A stretch of DNA of 64,000 nucleotides from Posidoniimonas corsicana. GTDB taxonomy: Bacteria > Planctomycetota > Planctomycetia > Pirellulales > Lacipirellulaceae. Shown here in pieces: positions 1 through 9,462 of this stretch. The notes under the pieces are model-generated. The model was not told the origin of the DNA and did not search any database. It saw only the letters and a list, made by a program, of their open reading frames with translations. How positions within the stretch are numbered: position 1 is the first letter of the stretch; each line of letters opens with the position of its first letter. Location of the stretch: NCBI RefSeq assembly GCF_007859765.1, contig NZ_SIHJ01000002.1:186001-250000 (forward strand), written 5' to 3'. Made by a program: the position numbers and the translations under genes.

Positions 1-1937
1 TGCAGCGCGACCCGCTCGCGGGTAGTCATCCCCGGATGCAGGTCGGGCGCGGTCGGCGCCACGGCCACGGGCGGCGGGCGGAGCGCCCGCCCCAGGATGT
101 GCCGGGCCAGGAATACCCCGCGGTGTATCGGCGAGGTCTCGCGGAAGTACGAGTGGTTTGCGACCACAAACGGGTGGGTCACGACGCCCGCCCGGTGCTC
201 GGGCTCGAACGAAACCTGCTGAAACCCGTCATCGCCGGGCGGCTCGGCGCCCAGGAACGACGCCAGTCGGTCGTTGAGGTAGATCTGGTTCGACAGGAAC
301 AGCTGGCGGAAGTCGCTGGCTTCGCTACGCAGCACGTCGGTCACGAAAAGCTCGAGCGAGGTGCGCAGGTCGTCCGCCACATGCTCGTCGAAGCCGGCGA
401 ACACGTCCGGGTCGCGGCGGATCGGCTCGGGCAGGTTCATCTCCAGCCAGTTGCGGAAGAACTGCACCAGCTTCGCCTCGGAGCGGGGGTCCCCGAGCAT
501 CCAGTGCGCCTGCTCCAGCGCCTGCGCCAGGGAGTGGATCTCGCCTTTGCGGGCAAGCAAGCTGAGCGTCTCATCGGGCGTCGAGTCCCACAACGAAAGC
601 GCAAGCCGTGACGCCACCCGCCAGTCCGACTCGGGCCCCGCGGCGCCGAGCTCTGGGTACAAAAAGTACGGCGACTTCAGCGTAGTGAGCAGCGACAGCT
701 TGGCGGCCTGCCGCCAGCGGGCGTCCGTGTCGAAGTAAGCGTCCACGCAGCGGCGGCGCTGCTCGTCGGTGAGCGGCCGGCGGAACGCGCGGTCGGCGAA
801 GTCCAGGCAGAAGGTCCGCACCAACGCCCGGTCGTGCTGCGGATCGCCAGAGAGCTTGAGCCGCCCGGGCAGCTCCTCGATCAGCTTGTCGGCCGCTTCC
901 AGGGCGAGGCGCGTCGTCGCCTCCTCCCACTGCGCCGACACGTTGGCGCCGCGCACGAACCCCTCGCTCTGGTCGTCGGCCGGCAGCGCTGTGTCGAGGA
1001 TCAGCAGCTCGGGCTGGTCATGCGGCGTCAGCATCTGTGTCGGGATGAGCTGCTCCACGCCGGTAGGGGTCTTCCACCGCAGGCGGACGTAGACGTCCTC
1101 CTCAAACACCCGGGTGACCTCCAGCCGCACGTGGTAGACACGCCCCTCGACCAGGTTGATGCGGGCGCGGCCACCGTCGGCGTCGCCGCTCTTGACGCGG
1201 CCGTCGATGAGCGGCTCGTCGCGGTCGTTCAGATGGAGCGTGAAACCCGCGTTGGTCTGGACGATGAACTCGTAGGGCCCCGTTTCCGGCGCCCGCACAC
1301 CGCCGCGCCACAGCATCACAACCGAGTGCTTCCTGGCGCGGGGGATCGGGTCGAGGCTCTTGTCCTCGGGCGGGAAGAGGAACTCCTTGCTGAACAGGCC
1401 GGAATCGATCAGCGCAAAATCGACCCGGGCGTCAACCCGCTCGGCCTTGCGACGATCGCCATTGGGTCGGTGCCCCTCGAAGAACTCAGCGGTGAGACCG
1501 CGGCTGCCGTCCTCCTTTCCGCGCCATGAAAACGACTGCGCGAGATCGATCAGCGTCTGCCGGTGCTGCCGCGCCGTGAGCCGCGACAACGCCACCCGCG
1601 GCGGTCGCAGCCGGGCCTGAGCGATCGGCGAGTAGAACGTATCGTAGACGTAGCGGGCGGCCGCCTCGGCCTCAGCGCCGGTGCAGAGCTCCGGCTCGCC
1701 TTCGGGCATGGTGTCGGAGATCACCTCCGAGAGCCGCGACACCGGCAGGTCCCCGGCGAGGGGGATCTCGTAAATGTCCGTTCCCTGCCCCTTGTCGCCG
1801 TGGCAGGCAGCGCACCGCTCGGCGTAGATCGCCGCGCCATCGGGAGGAGTGGCCCCCACGCCGCACGCGAGCTGCGTGACGAGCAACGCCGCGAGTACGA
1901 TCACGGCTCCGCCGGGACTGGATGCTGGCAAACGCAT
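1..1937 (-). CDS. DUF1592-type planctomycete cytochrome c protein, 3' end beyond window
   Basis: Exported multi-domain protein of the planctomycete-expanded cytochrome c/DUF1587-DUF1595-DUF1592-DUF1588 type; substrate unknown. The ATG at 1937 opens a hydrophobic signal-like segment (residues 11-26), followed by a c-type heme motif CAACH at residues 42-46. An insert that reads like a PA14 carbohydrate-binding domain follows (LTAEFFEG, then GVRAPETGPYEF). Further on are a FRRPLTDEQRRR segment (DUF1595-like), SPYFLYPE (DUF1592-like) and ETSPIHRGVFLARHILG (DUF1588-like). The frame is still open at base 1, so the C-terminus (normally DUF1585) is missing. It diverges from the small gene at 2116. 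I saw no stop in the stretches I translated. The family call is from recognisable motifs; electron-transfer-linked degradation at the cell surface is an inference. Confidence 0.85.
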   Translation of the reverse strand, partial: MRLPASSPGGAVIVLAALLVTQLACGVGATPPDGAAIYAERCAACHGDKGQGTDIYEIPLAGDLPVSRLSEVISDTMPEGEPELCTGAEAEAAARYVYDTFYSPIAQARLRPPRVALSRLTARQHRQTLIDLAQSFSWRGKEDGSRGLTAEFFEGHRPNGDRRKAERVDARVDFALIDSGLFSKEFLFPPEDKSLDPIPRARKHSVVMLWRGGVRAPETGPYEFIVQTNAGFTLHLNDRDEPLIDGRVKSGDADGGRARINLVEGRVYHVRLEVTRVFEEDVYVRLRWKTPTGVEQLIPTQMLTPHDQPELLILDTALPADDQSEGFVRGANVSAQWEEATTRLALEAADKLIEELPGRLKLSGDPQHDRALVRTFCLDFADRAFRRPLTDEQRRRCVDAYFDTDARWRQAAKLSLLTTLKSPYFLYPELGAAGPESDWRVASRLALSLWDSTPDETLSLLARKGEIHSLAQALEQAHWMLGDPRSEAKLVQFFRNWLEMNLPEPIRRDPDVFAGFDEHVADDLRTSLELFVTDVLRSEASDFRQLFLSNQIYLNDRLASFLGAEPPGDDGFQQVSFEPEHRAGVVTHPFVVANHSYFRETSPIHRGVFLARHILGRALRPPPVAVAPTAPDLHPGMTTRERVAL

Positions 1938-2115
1938 AGGCAGGATCGGGGCGGCCCGTCGGGCCGCAGGCAGGAGGGTTCCCCCTATTGTGGCGGATCG
2001 GGCGACCGGTGTCGCCCTAGTTTTGCAAGAATTTGACCTGCCGCGGTGCCCCGTCCGAGACCGGTTCTGTGACCTATGCTTGCCGAGATTCACCGCCCCT
2101 ACCCTGGACGCCCCG

Positions 2116-2394
2116 ATGCCGACCGCCAACCCGTATCAAGAGTTGTTCGCCAACTGGCCCGATTCGCTGCCGCGCCGCGGGATTGTCATCAATCAGCTGA
2201 ACGACACCGTCAGCTTCAAGGGGTTTATGATCAAGGGCAGCCTGCTGCTGCTCGAGCGTCAAACGCCTGACGCGATGGGCGGCCGGTTTGTGCTGCTGGA
2301 GTTCGAGACCATCGCCGCGATGAAGCTGACCGACCCGCTCAAGACGGAGAACTTCGCCCCGGTTGGGTTCGAGGGCCGTCTGGCGCTAGCCTAA
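2116..2394 (+). CDS. conserved-looking hypothetical protein, 92 aa
   Basis: Small soluble protein with no signal peptide or membrane segment. It begins MPTANPYQELFANWP and contains a compact alternating hydrophobic/charged pattern (SLLLLERQ, GRFVLLEFETI) suggesting a small beta-rich fold. The frame stays open upstream to 1849, but the ATG at 2116 is chosen because the sequence before it is low-quality Arg/Pro-rich coding and because it fits the intergenic gap from the divergent DUF1592 gene. Function is not recognised. The N-terminal NPYQ recalls the NPYxSP motif of the membrane proteins at 40-42.6 kb, but without the SP and without a membrane segment, so I do not group them. Confidence 0.6.
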   Translation: MPTANPYQELFANWPDSLPRRGIVINQLNDTVSFKGFMIKGSLLLLERQTPDAMGGRFVLLEFETIAAMKLTDPLKTENFAPVGFEGRLALA

Positions 2395-2466
2395 ACCACG
2401 CTTTTCAACCGCGTCGCGAACGGCTAGAACGCTTGGGGTACCCCACTCCCCCACCGGGCCGCCGCC

Positions 2467-3711
2467 ATGCGTAACCTGATCGCCGCCGCTCTACTGCTGA
2501 CCGCCGCCTGCTCCGCCTGTGCCCAAGACTGGCGTCAGTGGCGCGGCCCCACCGGCGACAACCACGCGGCGGCCGGCGCCACAGCGCCGGTCGAGTGGTC
2601 CGAGGACGCGGGCCTGGCCTGGCTGACGCCGATCCCCGGCAGGGGGCACAGCTCGCCCACCATCGTCGGCGACCGCATCTACCTAACCACGGCCGACGAA
2701 CAGGAGCAGACGCAGTCGCTGCTGATCGTCGACAAGGCGACCGGCAGGCTGATCCGCCAGGAGGTCGCGCACCGCGACGGCCTGCCCGCCCGCATCCACG
2801 GCAACAACACCCACGCCAGCCCGACCGTGGCGAGCGACGGCGAGCGCGTGTTCGCACTGTTCTACCAGAAGTCCGGCGCGAGGGTCACCGCCTTCGACCT
2901 GTCCGGCCAGCGGCTGTGGCAGCGTAAGGTCTGCGGGTTCGACCCGCAGATGTACCAGTTTGGCTTCGGGTCCTCGCCCCGCCTGGTTGACGGCAAGCTG
3001 ATCATCAGCGCCGAGTACGACGGCCCCGACGCGGGCGTGTACGCCATCGACCCGGCCGACGGAGGCGAGATCTGGAAGGCGCCGCGCCGGCCTGGCATCA
3101 GCTTCTCAACCCCGATCGACGCACAGCTCGCCGGCCGCCGGCAGCTGATGCTGAGCGGCGACGGACTGATTGTTTCCTACGACCCGGCCACCGGCGAGAA
3201 GCTCTGGTCGCAGATCGCTAGCACGGTCGCCACCTGCGGCACCATGGTGTGGGACGCCGAGAACCAACTCGCGTTCGCGAGCGGCGGCTACCCCGACTCT
3301 TTCACGCTCGCCATCCGAGCCGACGGCGAGCACCAGGTGGTGTGGGACAACAGCGTCAAGTGCTACGAGCAGTCGCTGCTGTTCGCTAACGGGTACGTGT
3401 ACGGCGTTTCGGACCGTGGGGTAGCCTACTGCTGGCGTTCGATCGACGGCGAGGAGATGTGGCGCCAGCGGCTGGGCGGCGGCTACAGCGCGTCCCCGGT
3501 GCTGGTCGGCGACGCCATCTACGTCAGCAGCGAGCAAGGCACGACCTTCGTCTTCCGCGCGACCCACGAGGGCTACCAGCAGCTCGCCGAAAACCAGCTT
3601 GGGACCGACTGCTTCCCCACCACCACCCCCTCGGGCGGCCGCCTGTACCACCGCTACGGCAACGGCCAGGGCGCCCAGCGGCAGGAGTACCTGGCGGCGA
3701 TTGGGGAGTAA
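2467..3711 (+). CDS. exported PQQ-like beta-propeller protein
   Basis: 414-aa secreted beta-propeller. Residues 1-19 are a clean signal peptide (MRNLIAAALLLTAACSACA) followed by QDWRQWRGP, the usual opening of planctomycete PQQ-like/outer membrane-type propellers. Repeated blades read as variants of V-D-G-K-L-I-I-S and Y-A-I-D-P-A-D-G-G-E-I-W (around residues 176-200), D-P-A-T-G-E-K-L-W (around 239) and a blade near 345 (VLVGDAIYVSSEQG). No catalytic PQQ-dehydrogenase motif was seen, so it is probably a structural or binding propeller. It lies 72 bp downstream of the 92-aa gene on the same strand, and a perfect 12-bp palindrome (AACTCCGGAGTT) sits right after the stop. Substrate unknown. Confidence 0.88.
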   Translation: MRNLIAAALLLTAACSACAQDWRQWRGPTGDNHAAAGATAPVEWSEDAGLAWLTPIPGRGHSSPTIVGDRIYLTTADEQEQTQSLLIVDKATGRLIRQEVAHRDGLPARIHGNNTHASPTVASDGERVFALFYQKSGARVTAFDLSGQRLWQRKVCGFDPQMYQFGFGSSPRLVDGKLIISAEYDGPDAGVYAIDPADGGEIWKAPRRPGISFSTPIDAQLAGRRQLMLSGDGLIVSYDPATGEKLWSQIASTVATCGTMVWDAENQLAFASGGYPDSFTLAIRADGEHQVVWDNSVKCYEQSLLFANGYVYGVSDRGVAYCWRSIDGEEMWRQRLGGGYSASPVLVGDAIYVSSEQGTTFVFRATHEGYQQLAENQLGTDCFPTTTPSGGRLYHRYGNGQGAQRQEYLAAIGE

Positions 3712-3928
3712 CTCCGGAGTTCCGCAACCGCCCTGCGGCGCCCTCTCGGACGCCGATTCTCTGGACCGGCGAACCAGCACGACCGCTGCATGCGCAAGTT
3801 GCTTGCGGCGGCGGGTCTCCGTACTTAGTATCAAGGGGTGCTTCTCCTACCACGTCGCACGCCGCGCCCTCTGTGCGCCTCCACTCCACCGCCTGCGGCC
3901 GACACCAACGCTACCCTGATTGCCCCCT

Positions 3929-6742
3929 ATGACTACCTCGCGACTCTGCCGCGCCTTGCTGCTCGCGGCGTTCGTCCCGTTGTTGAACTACGCCCGGCCT
4001 GCCGAGGCTCAAACCAGCGCGGCGCAGCCCAACATCGTGCTGATCATGGTGGACGATGCGGGCTACAACGAGTACGGGTTCGCCAACGACTTGTTTGGCC
4101 AAAGCCGGATCTCTGACACGCCGAACATCAACGCGCTCGCCGCCGGCGGCGCCATCTTTTCACAGGGCTACGTATCGGCGCCCCTCTGCAGCCCCTCCCG
4201 CGCGGCGATGCTGACCGGTCAGTACGCCAACCGGTTCGGATGGGAGAACAACCCCAGCAACGACACCAGCAGCCCGCAGGGCCTAACCGCCAGCCAGCTC
4301 ACGATGGGGCACCACCTTCAGTCGCTTGGCTACACGACCGGCGTGGTGGGCAAGTGGCACCTCGGCTACCAGGACGACCTCAACCGACCTCAGGACATGG
4401 GCTTCGACGAGTTCTACGGTCTGCTCGGAGGGGGACGCGACTACTGGCCTTGGCCGGGCGCCTCGGACCGCTCTCGGATGAGGCGCGGCGACGAGGACAT
4501 CGAACACCTGTGGGGCGCCGAGGGGGATTCTTCTCTGTACGACCCGTCTAGGGGGCGTTACCTGACGGACGCGTTCGGCGAAGAGAGCGCCGATTTCATC
4601 AACCGGAACGCCTCGACCGGGCAGCCCTTCTTCCTCTACACGGCGATCACGGCCCCCCACACGCCGATCCAGGTCAAGCAGTCGGACCTCGACCACTTCG
4701 ACGGGATTATCGACGACCCCGACCGCAAGAAGATCGCAGCGCTCAACTACTCCGCCGACCGCGCGGTGGGGATGATCATGGACGCCCTGGAAGCCAACGG
4801 CGTTGAGGATAACACGGTCGTTGTATTCCTCAACGACAACGGCGCGCCGGCATTCGACATCGGGCAGACCAACAGCCCCTTCTTTGGCACCAAGGGGCAG
4901 ATGTTCGACGGCGGCATACGCGTGCCGTTCTTGATGAAGGCGCCGGGGACCGAGGCCCAGGTTTACGACCAGCCCATCACCACCCGCGACCTGCTCCCAA
5001 CGTTCTACGCGATGGGGGGGGGCGATCCGAGCCAGCTCGATGTCGACGGCGTGGACCTCACCCCGCACCTCAACGGCGTCGACGAGTCCAACCCCCACGA
5101 GGTCCTGTTCTGGCGTGGCACCGACGGCCGATTTGCCGTGAGGAAAGGCGACTGGAAGCTCGTGCGGCCAACGGACCACCCGTTCGCACGACTCAACAAC
5201 ATGGTGTGGGACCCCTCGGAACGGACCTACTTCAATGGCAACGCCAACAACGGCATGTACCAGCACGTCGTCGACGACCTGAACCGCGAGCTCACACACT
5301 GGGAGGCCACGCTGGAACGACCGAAGTGGGACGACCTCGGCGACCTCGACTTCAACACCGAGGACCACTTCGTCTTCCGCAACGACCCCGCCGCTGCGGA
5401 CTGGAGCACAGCGGGCGGGTGGAGCTTCGGAGGGAGCGGCGAGGCCGCGACCCTGATGCCGCAGGACGCGTACGCCAACGCGGTCCTCGAGTTCACCACC
5501 AACGACTCAGGCGACTACACGTCGACGAACAATATGCGTCGCGCTACCCGACGCGAGTTCATGCTCAATCAGGTGCGTTTCACCGGCGAGTTCGCGGGCG
5601 CCGGCGATCACCAGGCGACCATCAACCGCAGCCTGGACATCGGCATGGTGTTCGTCAACAACCTCAGCGGCGAAGGCCCCAAGATCCGCATCGACGCGAC
5701 CTCGACGGGCGGCAACAACTTTGACTTCGTCTTCGACCAGATCGCCTACCTGCTGCACGACCTCGAGATCACCGGCGACGGCACCCAGCTTCCCCGCCTC
5801 ACGGGCGCCACGACCGACTACGATTTGCCCACCCGCATCACCAAGACCGGCGCCAGCACCGTTGTGCTGGAAGGACTGATCGATGTTGGGACCGGAGTGA
5901 CCGTCAACGGGGGCGCCATCATCGTCGACGCCGCCAACGCCGAGCTCACCACCGCTGGCGACATCACGCTCACGCCCGCCGGCTCGCTCGAGCTCCGCAA
6001 CGGTCGCGTGCGGGCCGACAGGCTCAACACGGCCGGCGCGTCGTTCGCGATGACGGGCGGCGTGCTCTCGGCCGACCTCGTCAACGGAGACCTCGCGGTC
6101 TCGGGTGGCGTGCTCGCACCTGGCGAGTCGATCGGCGACACCGTCGTCAGCGGCGGGCTGCTGCTGGACTCCGGCGCAACGCTTGAGATCGAGATCTCCG
6201 CCGCCGGGGGGCAGCTCTCCCACGACAGGCTCTCGGTCACCAACACGGCGGACCTCCGCGGCGCCCTGCAGGTAGTCGCCATCGACGGCTTCACCGCCGC
6301 GGCAGGCCAGGTCTTCCAACTCGCCTTCGCCGATACGATCGTCGACGGCGGCCTGCAGCTCACCGGCGACGCCGGCGGACTGGAGCTGGTCCACATCAGT
6401 GGCGTCTTCGACACGCTCGCCCTGCTCGACACCAACGCCCTGCCGGGCGACTTCAACGGCGACGGCGCTGTCGACGCCGCCGACTACACCGTCTGGCGCG
6501 ACAACCTGGGCGCGGTCGGGGCCCCCGGCCTCCCCGGCGACGGCGACGACGGCTCCGGCTTCGGCGTCCGCGACGGCGTCGTCGACGAGCACGACCTCGC
6601 ATTCTGGCGGACCTGGTACGGGCTCGACTACCAGGCAGTCAGCGGCGGTCAGTTTGCTTCGGTCCCCGAGCCGTCGGCCGGAATGCTGCTGCTCGTTTCC
6701 ATCGGGTTTCTTCGCCGGCGGAAGGCTGCTTTGGTACGATAA
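3929..6742 (+). CDS. secreted sulfatase with dockerin-like region and PEP-CTERM sorting signal
   Basis: 937-aa modular sulfatase for extracellular or cell-surface removal of sulfate esters, probably from algal polysaccharide (inference). Signal peptide 1-28, then the alkaline-phosphatase-fold core: metal ligands D42-D43 in IMVDDAG, and the formylglycine motif C87-S-P-S-R91 followed by AAMLTGQ, which needs FGE-type maturation. The core ends near residue 470. Residues about 480-620 form a beta-rich module, and 625-830 a passenger-like stretch rich in GDITLTPAGSLELRNG-type strands. A dockerin-like calcium-loop pair follows (GDFNGDGAVDAADYTVWRDN, then DGVVDEHDLAFWR; about 836-898). The C-terminus is VPEPSAG (about 911), a hydrophobic helix, then RRRK: a PEP-CTERM signal. 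The ATG at 3929 is preferred to the TTG at 3920. Confidence 0.92.
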   Translation: MTTSRLCRALLLAAFVPLLNYARPAEAQTSAAQPNIVLIMVDDAGYNEYGFANDLFGQSRISDTPNINALAAGGAIFSQGYVSAPLCSPSRAAMLTGQYANRFGWENNPSNDTSSPQGLTASQLTMGHHLQSLGYTTGVVGKWHLGYQDDLNRPQDMGFDEFYGLLGGGRDYWPWPGASDRSRMRRGDEDIEHLWGAEGDSSLYDPSRGRYLTDAFGEESADFINRNASTGQPFFLYTAITAPHTPIQVKQSDLDHFDGIIDDPDRKKIAALNYSADRAVGMIMDALEANGVEDNTVVVFLNDNGAPAFDIGQTNSPFFGTKGQMFDGGIRVPFLMKAPGTEAQVYDQPITTRDLLPTFYAMGGGDPSQLDVDGVDLTPHLNGVDESNPHEVLFWRGTDGRFAVRKGDWKLVRPTDHPFARLNNMVWDPSERTYFNGNANNGMYQHVVDDLNRELTHWEATLERPKWDDLGDLDFNTEDHFVFRNDPAAADWSTAGGWSFGGSGEAATLMPQDAYANAVLEFTTNDSGDYTSTNNMRRATRREFMLNQVRFTGEFAGAGDHQATINRSLDIGMVFVNNLSGEGPKIRIDATSTGGNNFDFVFDQIAYLLHDLEITGDGTQLPRLTGATTDYDLPTRITKTGASTVVLEGLIDVGTGVTVNGGAIIVDAANAELTTAGDITLTPAGSLELRNGRVRADRLNTAGASFAMTGGVLSADLVNGDLAVSGGVLAPGESIGDTVVSGGLLLDSGATLEIEISAAGGQLSHDRLSVTNTADLRGALQVVAIDGFTAAAGQVFQLAFADTIVDGGLQLTGDAGGLELVHISGVFDTLALLDTNALPGDFNGDGAVDAADYTVWRDNLGAVGAPGLPGDGDDGSGFGVRDGVVDEHDLAFWRTWYGLDYQAVSGGQFASVPEPSAGMLLLVSIGFLRRRKAALVR

Positions 6743-6821
6743 AAGTAAAGCCACAAATCCCACTAAGGTGGTTGGCTTCCGGATCTCCCCTTGCAACAGT
6801 TCGCCCCGCAGAGTCGATCTC

Positions 6822-7523
6822 ATGCCACGGCTGCACCGTCTGATCTCTCTGTCAATTAGTCTCCTGTCTATCGGATTGTGTGTCACCAGCGCTCATGCGA
6901 TCACTCGCGGACAGCGGAATTCCTTTGAAGATGGGCTTGCCCATGGTTGGGAATCACCAACCGGGTCGGCATCCGTACAGTCCGGCGACGGGGACGGTCA
7001 CCCGCTCGATCAGTACATCGCGTACACATCCACTGGCAACGACGACCTTTCAGGCCACCTTCTCTTTCGAAACTCAACTGAGTGGGTCGGGGACTATTCC
7101 CTCGGAGGGGGGCCGCTGCTAATCTCGCCCCAGTACACAGGACCAGCCGAGGTTGACCTCTACCTAACAATCTCCAACGGTGACACAACCTACGCAGTAT
7201 CTTGGTTCTTCGGCCCAGCCCTCACACCTGGCGAATGGGAGTCGGGCGAGATGTATTTCCCTCTCGGCGACATTGGCATAGACTCGATTGTGAACCTTTC
7301 GGGAAACGCAACCTTTCAAGAAGTGATGTCGGGCGTTACTGAGACTCGGTTAATTGCAAGTCCCGCCCTCCCCGTGATTGGCGCTGACGGTCCAGTTGGC
7401 AGCCCCATCCCAGGGACTCTCAAGATCAGCAATCTCTCGTTTGCTGCAATGCCGGAACCCATGTCCGCTACACTTCTCTGTGTGGCGATTGGCGCAGCTG
7501 CGGCACACCGTCGCCGCGGCTAG
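6822..7523 (+). CDS. PEP-CTERM sorting domain protein, 233 aa
   Basis: Secreted protein of unknown function. It has a signal peptide (residues about 1-26, ending TSAHA), a beta-rich body beginning NSFEDGLAHGWESP (the form of a lectin-like or carbohydrate-binding jelly-roll start), and a C-terminal MPEPMSAT, hydrophobic helix and RRRG tail typical of PEP-CTERM cargo. The frame is open from 6399, where it overlaps the sulfatase in another frame; the ATG at 6822 immediately before a good signal peptide is the credible start. It follows the sulfatase by 79 bp on the same strand and may be co-expressed with it. Base composition is slightly lower in GC than its neighbours. Confidence 0.82.
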   Translation: MPRLHRLISLSISLLSIGLCVTSAHAITRGQRNSFEDGLAHGWESPTGSASVQSGDGDGHPLDQYIAYTSTGNDDLSGHLLFRNSTEWVGDYSLGGGPLLISPQYTGPAEVDLYLTISNGDTTYAVSWFFGPALTPGEWESGEMYFPLGDIGIDSIVNLSGNATFQEVMSGVTETRLIASPALPVIGADGPVGSPIPGTLKISNLSFAAMPEPMSATLLCVAIGAAAAHRRRG

Positions 7524-7556
7524 GGGCCCCCTTGCTCCCCCGCTATAATCGGCCTT

Positions 7557-9407
7557 ATGGCCGAGTCCGCTTCCCCCGCCGTGCTCAACATTGCCGCGTA
7601 CAAGTTCACGCGGATCGACTCCCTCAAGGAGCTGCGGCACAGCCTGCGCCGGTTCTGCCAGCGGCAGAAGCTCCGCGGCACCATCCTGCTCGCGCCGGAG
7701 GGGATCAACCTGTTTGTGGCCGGCGAGGAGCCGGCCGTGGGAAAGCTGCTCGAGCGGCTCGAGTCCCACCCCGAGATCGGCCCGCTGGAGGTCAAACGCA
7801 GCTCCACCGCCTACCAGCCGTTCAACCGCATGCTGGTCAAGGTGAAGCAGGAGATCATCGCGTTCGGCGTCGACGGCGTAGAGCCCGGCGGGGAGGACTG
7901 CCACAAGATCTCGCCCGCCGAACTCAAGCAGTGGCTGGACGAGGGCCGCGACTTCACGCTGCTCGACACCCGCAACGACTACGAGGTGAAGCTCGGCGCG
8001 TTCGAGCACGCCGAGGTCCCCCACATCGACCACTTCCGCGAGTTCCCGGCGGCCGTGGACCGGTTCCCTGACCACTGGCGCGAGAAGCCGCTGGTGATGT
8101 ACTGCACCGGCGGCATCCGCTGCGAGAAGGCCGGCCCGCTGTTGACGCGCCGCGGCTTCCGCAATGTGTTGCAGCTGGACGGCGGCATCCTCAAGTACTT
8201 CGAGGAGGTCGGCCAGGCGCACTACCGCGGCGACTGCTTTGTGTTCGACCAGCGGGTGGCGGTTGACGCCGCGCTCCGCGAGACCGGCGCCGCCCAGTGC
8301 TACGCCTGCCAGGCGATCCTCACGGAGGAGGAGCAGCGTTCGCCCCACTACGTGAAGAGCGAGAGCTGCCCCCACTGCTACCGGCCGGCCGACGAGGAGC
8401 TCGCCGCGCGGCTCGCCCAGCGGCAGGCCGACCTGCAGGCGGCCGCCACGCCGCTGCCCGGCAGCCTGCCCTACGACAACCTGCGGCCGATCTACGTGCC
8501 CGCCCGCTGCGACGGCATGCCGCTGCCGCGGTTCCTCGCCGCGGTCGCCCAGGCGGGCGCGCTCGAGTGGTGGACCGCGGAGGTCAACGCCGGCCGCCTG
8601 CAGTACGCCGGCCGCACGGTGGACGCCAGCCGCCGGGTCGAGGCCGGCCAGCGGTACGACCACCTGCAGCCCAACCTGGTCGAGCCCGACGTGGACGCCG
8701 GCGTCCGCATCCTCCACGAGGACGAGGCGATCGTCGTGGTCGACAAGCCGGCGCCGCTGCCGATGCACCCCTGTGGGCGGTTCAACCGCAACACGCTCTC
8801 GTTCCTGCTCGGTCAGGTGTACCAGCCGCAACAGCTGCGGAACGCCCACCGCCTGGACAGCAACACCCAGGGCGTGGCGGTGCTGACCCGCACGCGGCGG
8901 ATGGCCCAGCGGCTGCAGCCACAGTTCAGCCAAGGGCTCGTCGAGAAACGCTACTTGGCCCGCGTGCACGGCTCGCCCGCCAAGGACCGGTTCGGCTGCA
9001 CGGCGGCAATCTCCAAGGAAACGGCCGCCGCCGGCATCAAGCTACTCGACGCCGACGGCGCCGCCAGCGAAACCCGCTTCCGCGTCATCCAGCGGTTCGC
9101 CGACGGCACGACGCTCCTGGACGTCCGCCCGCTGACCGGCCGCACCAACCAGATCCGCCTGCACCTGTGGTCGCTCGGCCTGCCAATCGTCGGCGACCCG
9201 ACCTACCGCACCGGCGGCCGCGTCACCAAGCAGCAGGCGCTCGACACCGACGACCCGCCGATGTGCCTGCAGTCGGCCGCCATCCGCTTCACGCACCCGG
9301 CGACCGAGCAGCCGGTCGAGTTCACCGCCGAACCGCCCGAGTGGGCCAGCCCCGACTGGCGCCCCGACCCCAATTCACTGCCGCTCGGCGGCCGCGTGAG
9401 CAGCTAA
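7557..9407 (+). CDS. TrhO-like rhodanese fused to RluA-family pseudouridine synthase
   Basis: 616-aa two-enzyme fusion acting on RNA. The N-terminal half (about 1-275) matches tRNA uridine(34) hydroxylase TrhO/YceA: an acylphosphatase-like start (ILLAPEGINLFVAG), a rhodanese domain with LLDTRNDYE, the active loop C183-TGGIRC-E190, and two CxxC pairs (C248/C251, C271/C274) that look like a zinc ribbon. Residues about 318-370 read as an S4-like RNA-binding segment. The C-terminal half is RluA-type: RILHEDEAIVVVDKPAPLPMHP, then HRLDSNTQG (431-439) with catalytic Asp434, and RPLTGRTNQIRLHL. Frame and both active sites are intact. TrhO makes 5-hydroxyuridine at the wobble position; the target of the pseudouridine half is unknown. 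Confidence 0.93.
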   Translation: MAESASPAVLNIAAYKFTRIDSLKELRHSLRRFCQRQKLRGTILLAPEGINLFVAGEEPAVGKLLERLESHPEIGPLEVKRSSTAYQPFNRMLVKVKQEIIAFGVDGVEPGGEDCHKISPAELKQWLDEGRDFTLLDTRNDYEVKLGAFEHAEVPHIDHFREFPAAVDRFPDHWREKPLVMYCTGGIRCEKAGPLLTRRGFRNVLQLDGGILKYFEEVGQAHYRGDCFVFDQRVAVDAALRETGAAQCYACQAILTEEEQRSPHYVKSESCPHCYRPADEELAARLAQRQADLQAAATPLPGSLPYDNLRPIYVPARCDGMPLPRFLAAVAQAGALEWWTAEVNAGRLQYAGRTVDASRRVEAGQRYDHLQPNLVEPDVDAGVRILHEDEAIVVVDKPAPLPMHPCGRFNRNTLSFLLGQVYQPQQLRNAHRLDSNTQGVAVLTRTRRMAQRLQPQFSQGLVEKRYLARVHGSPAKDRFGCTAAISKETAAAGIKLLDADGAASETRFRVIQRFADGTTLLDVRPLTGRTNQIRLHLWSLGLPIVGDPTYRTGGRVTKQQALDTDDPPMCLQSAAIRFTHPATEQPVEFTAEPPEWASPDWRPDPNSLPLGGRVSS

Positions 9408-9462
9408 CGCCGATAGCCGATTACCAACAGCTACCCGCCACCAACTAAACACCACACCCCAC

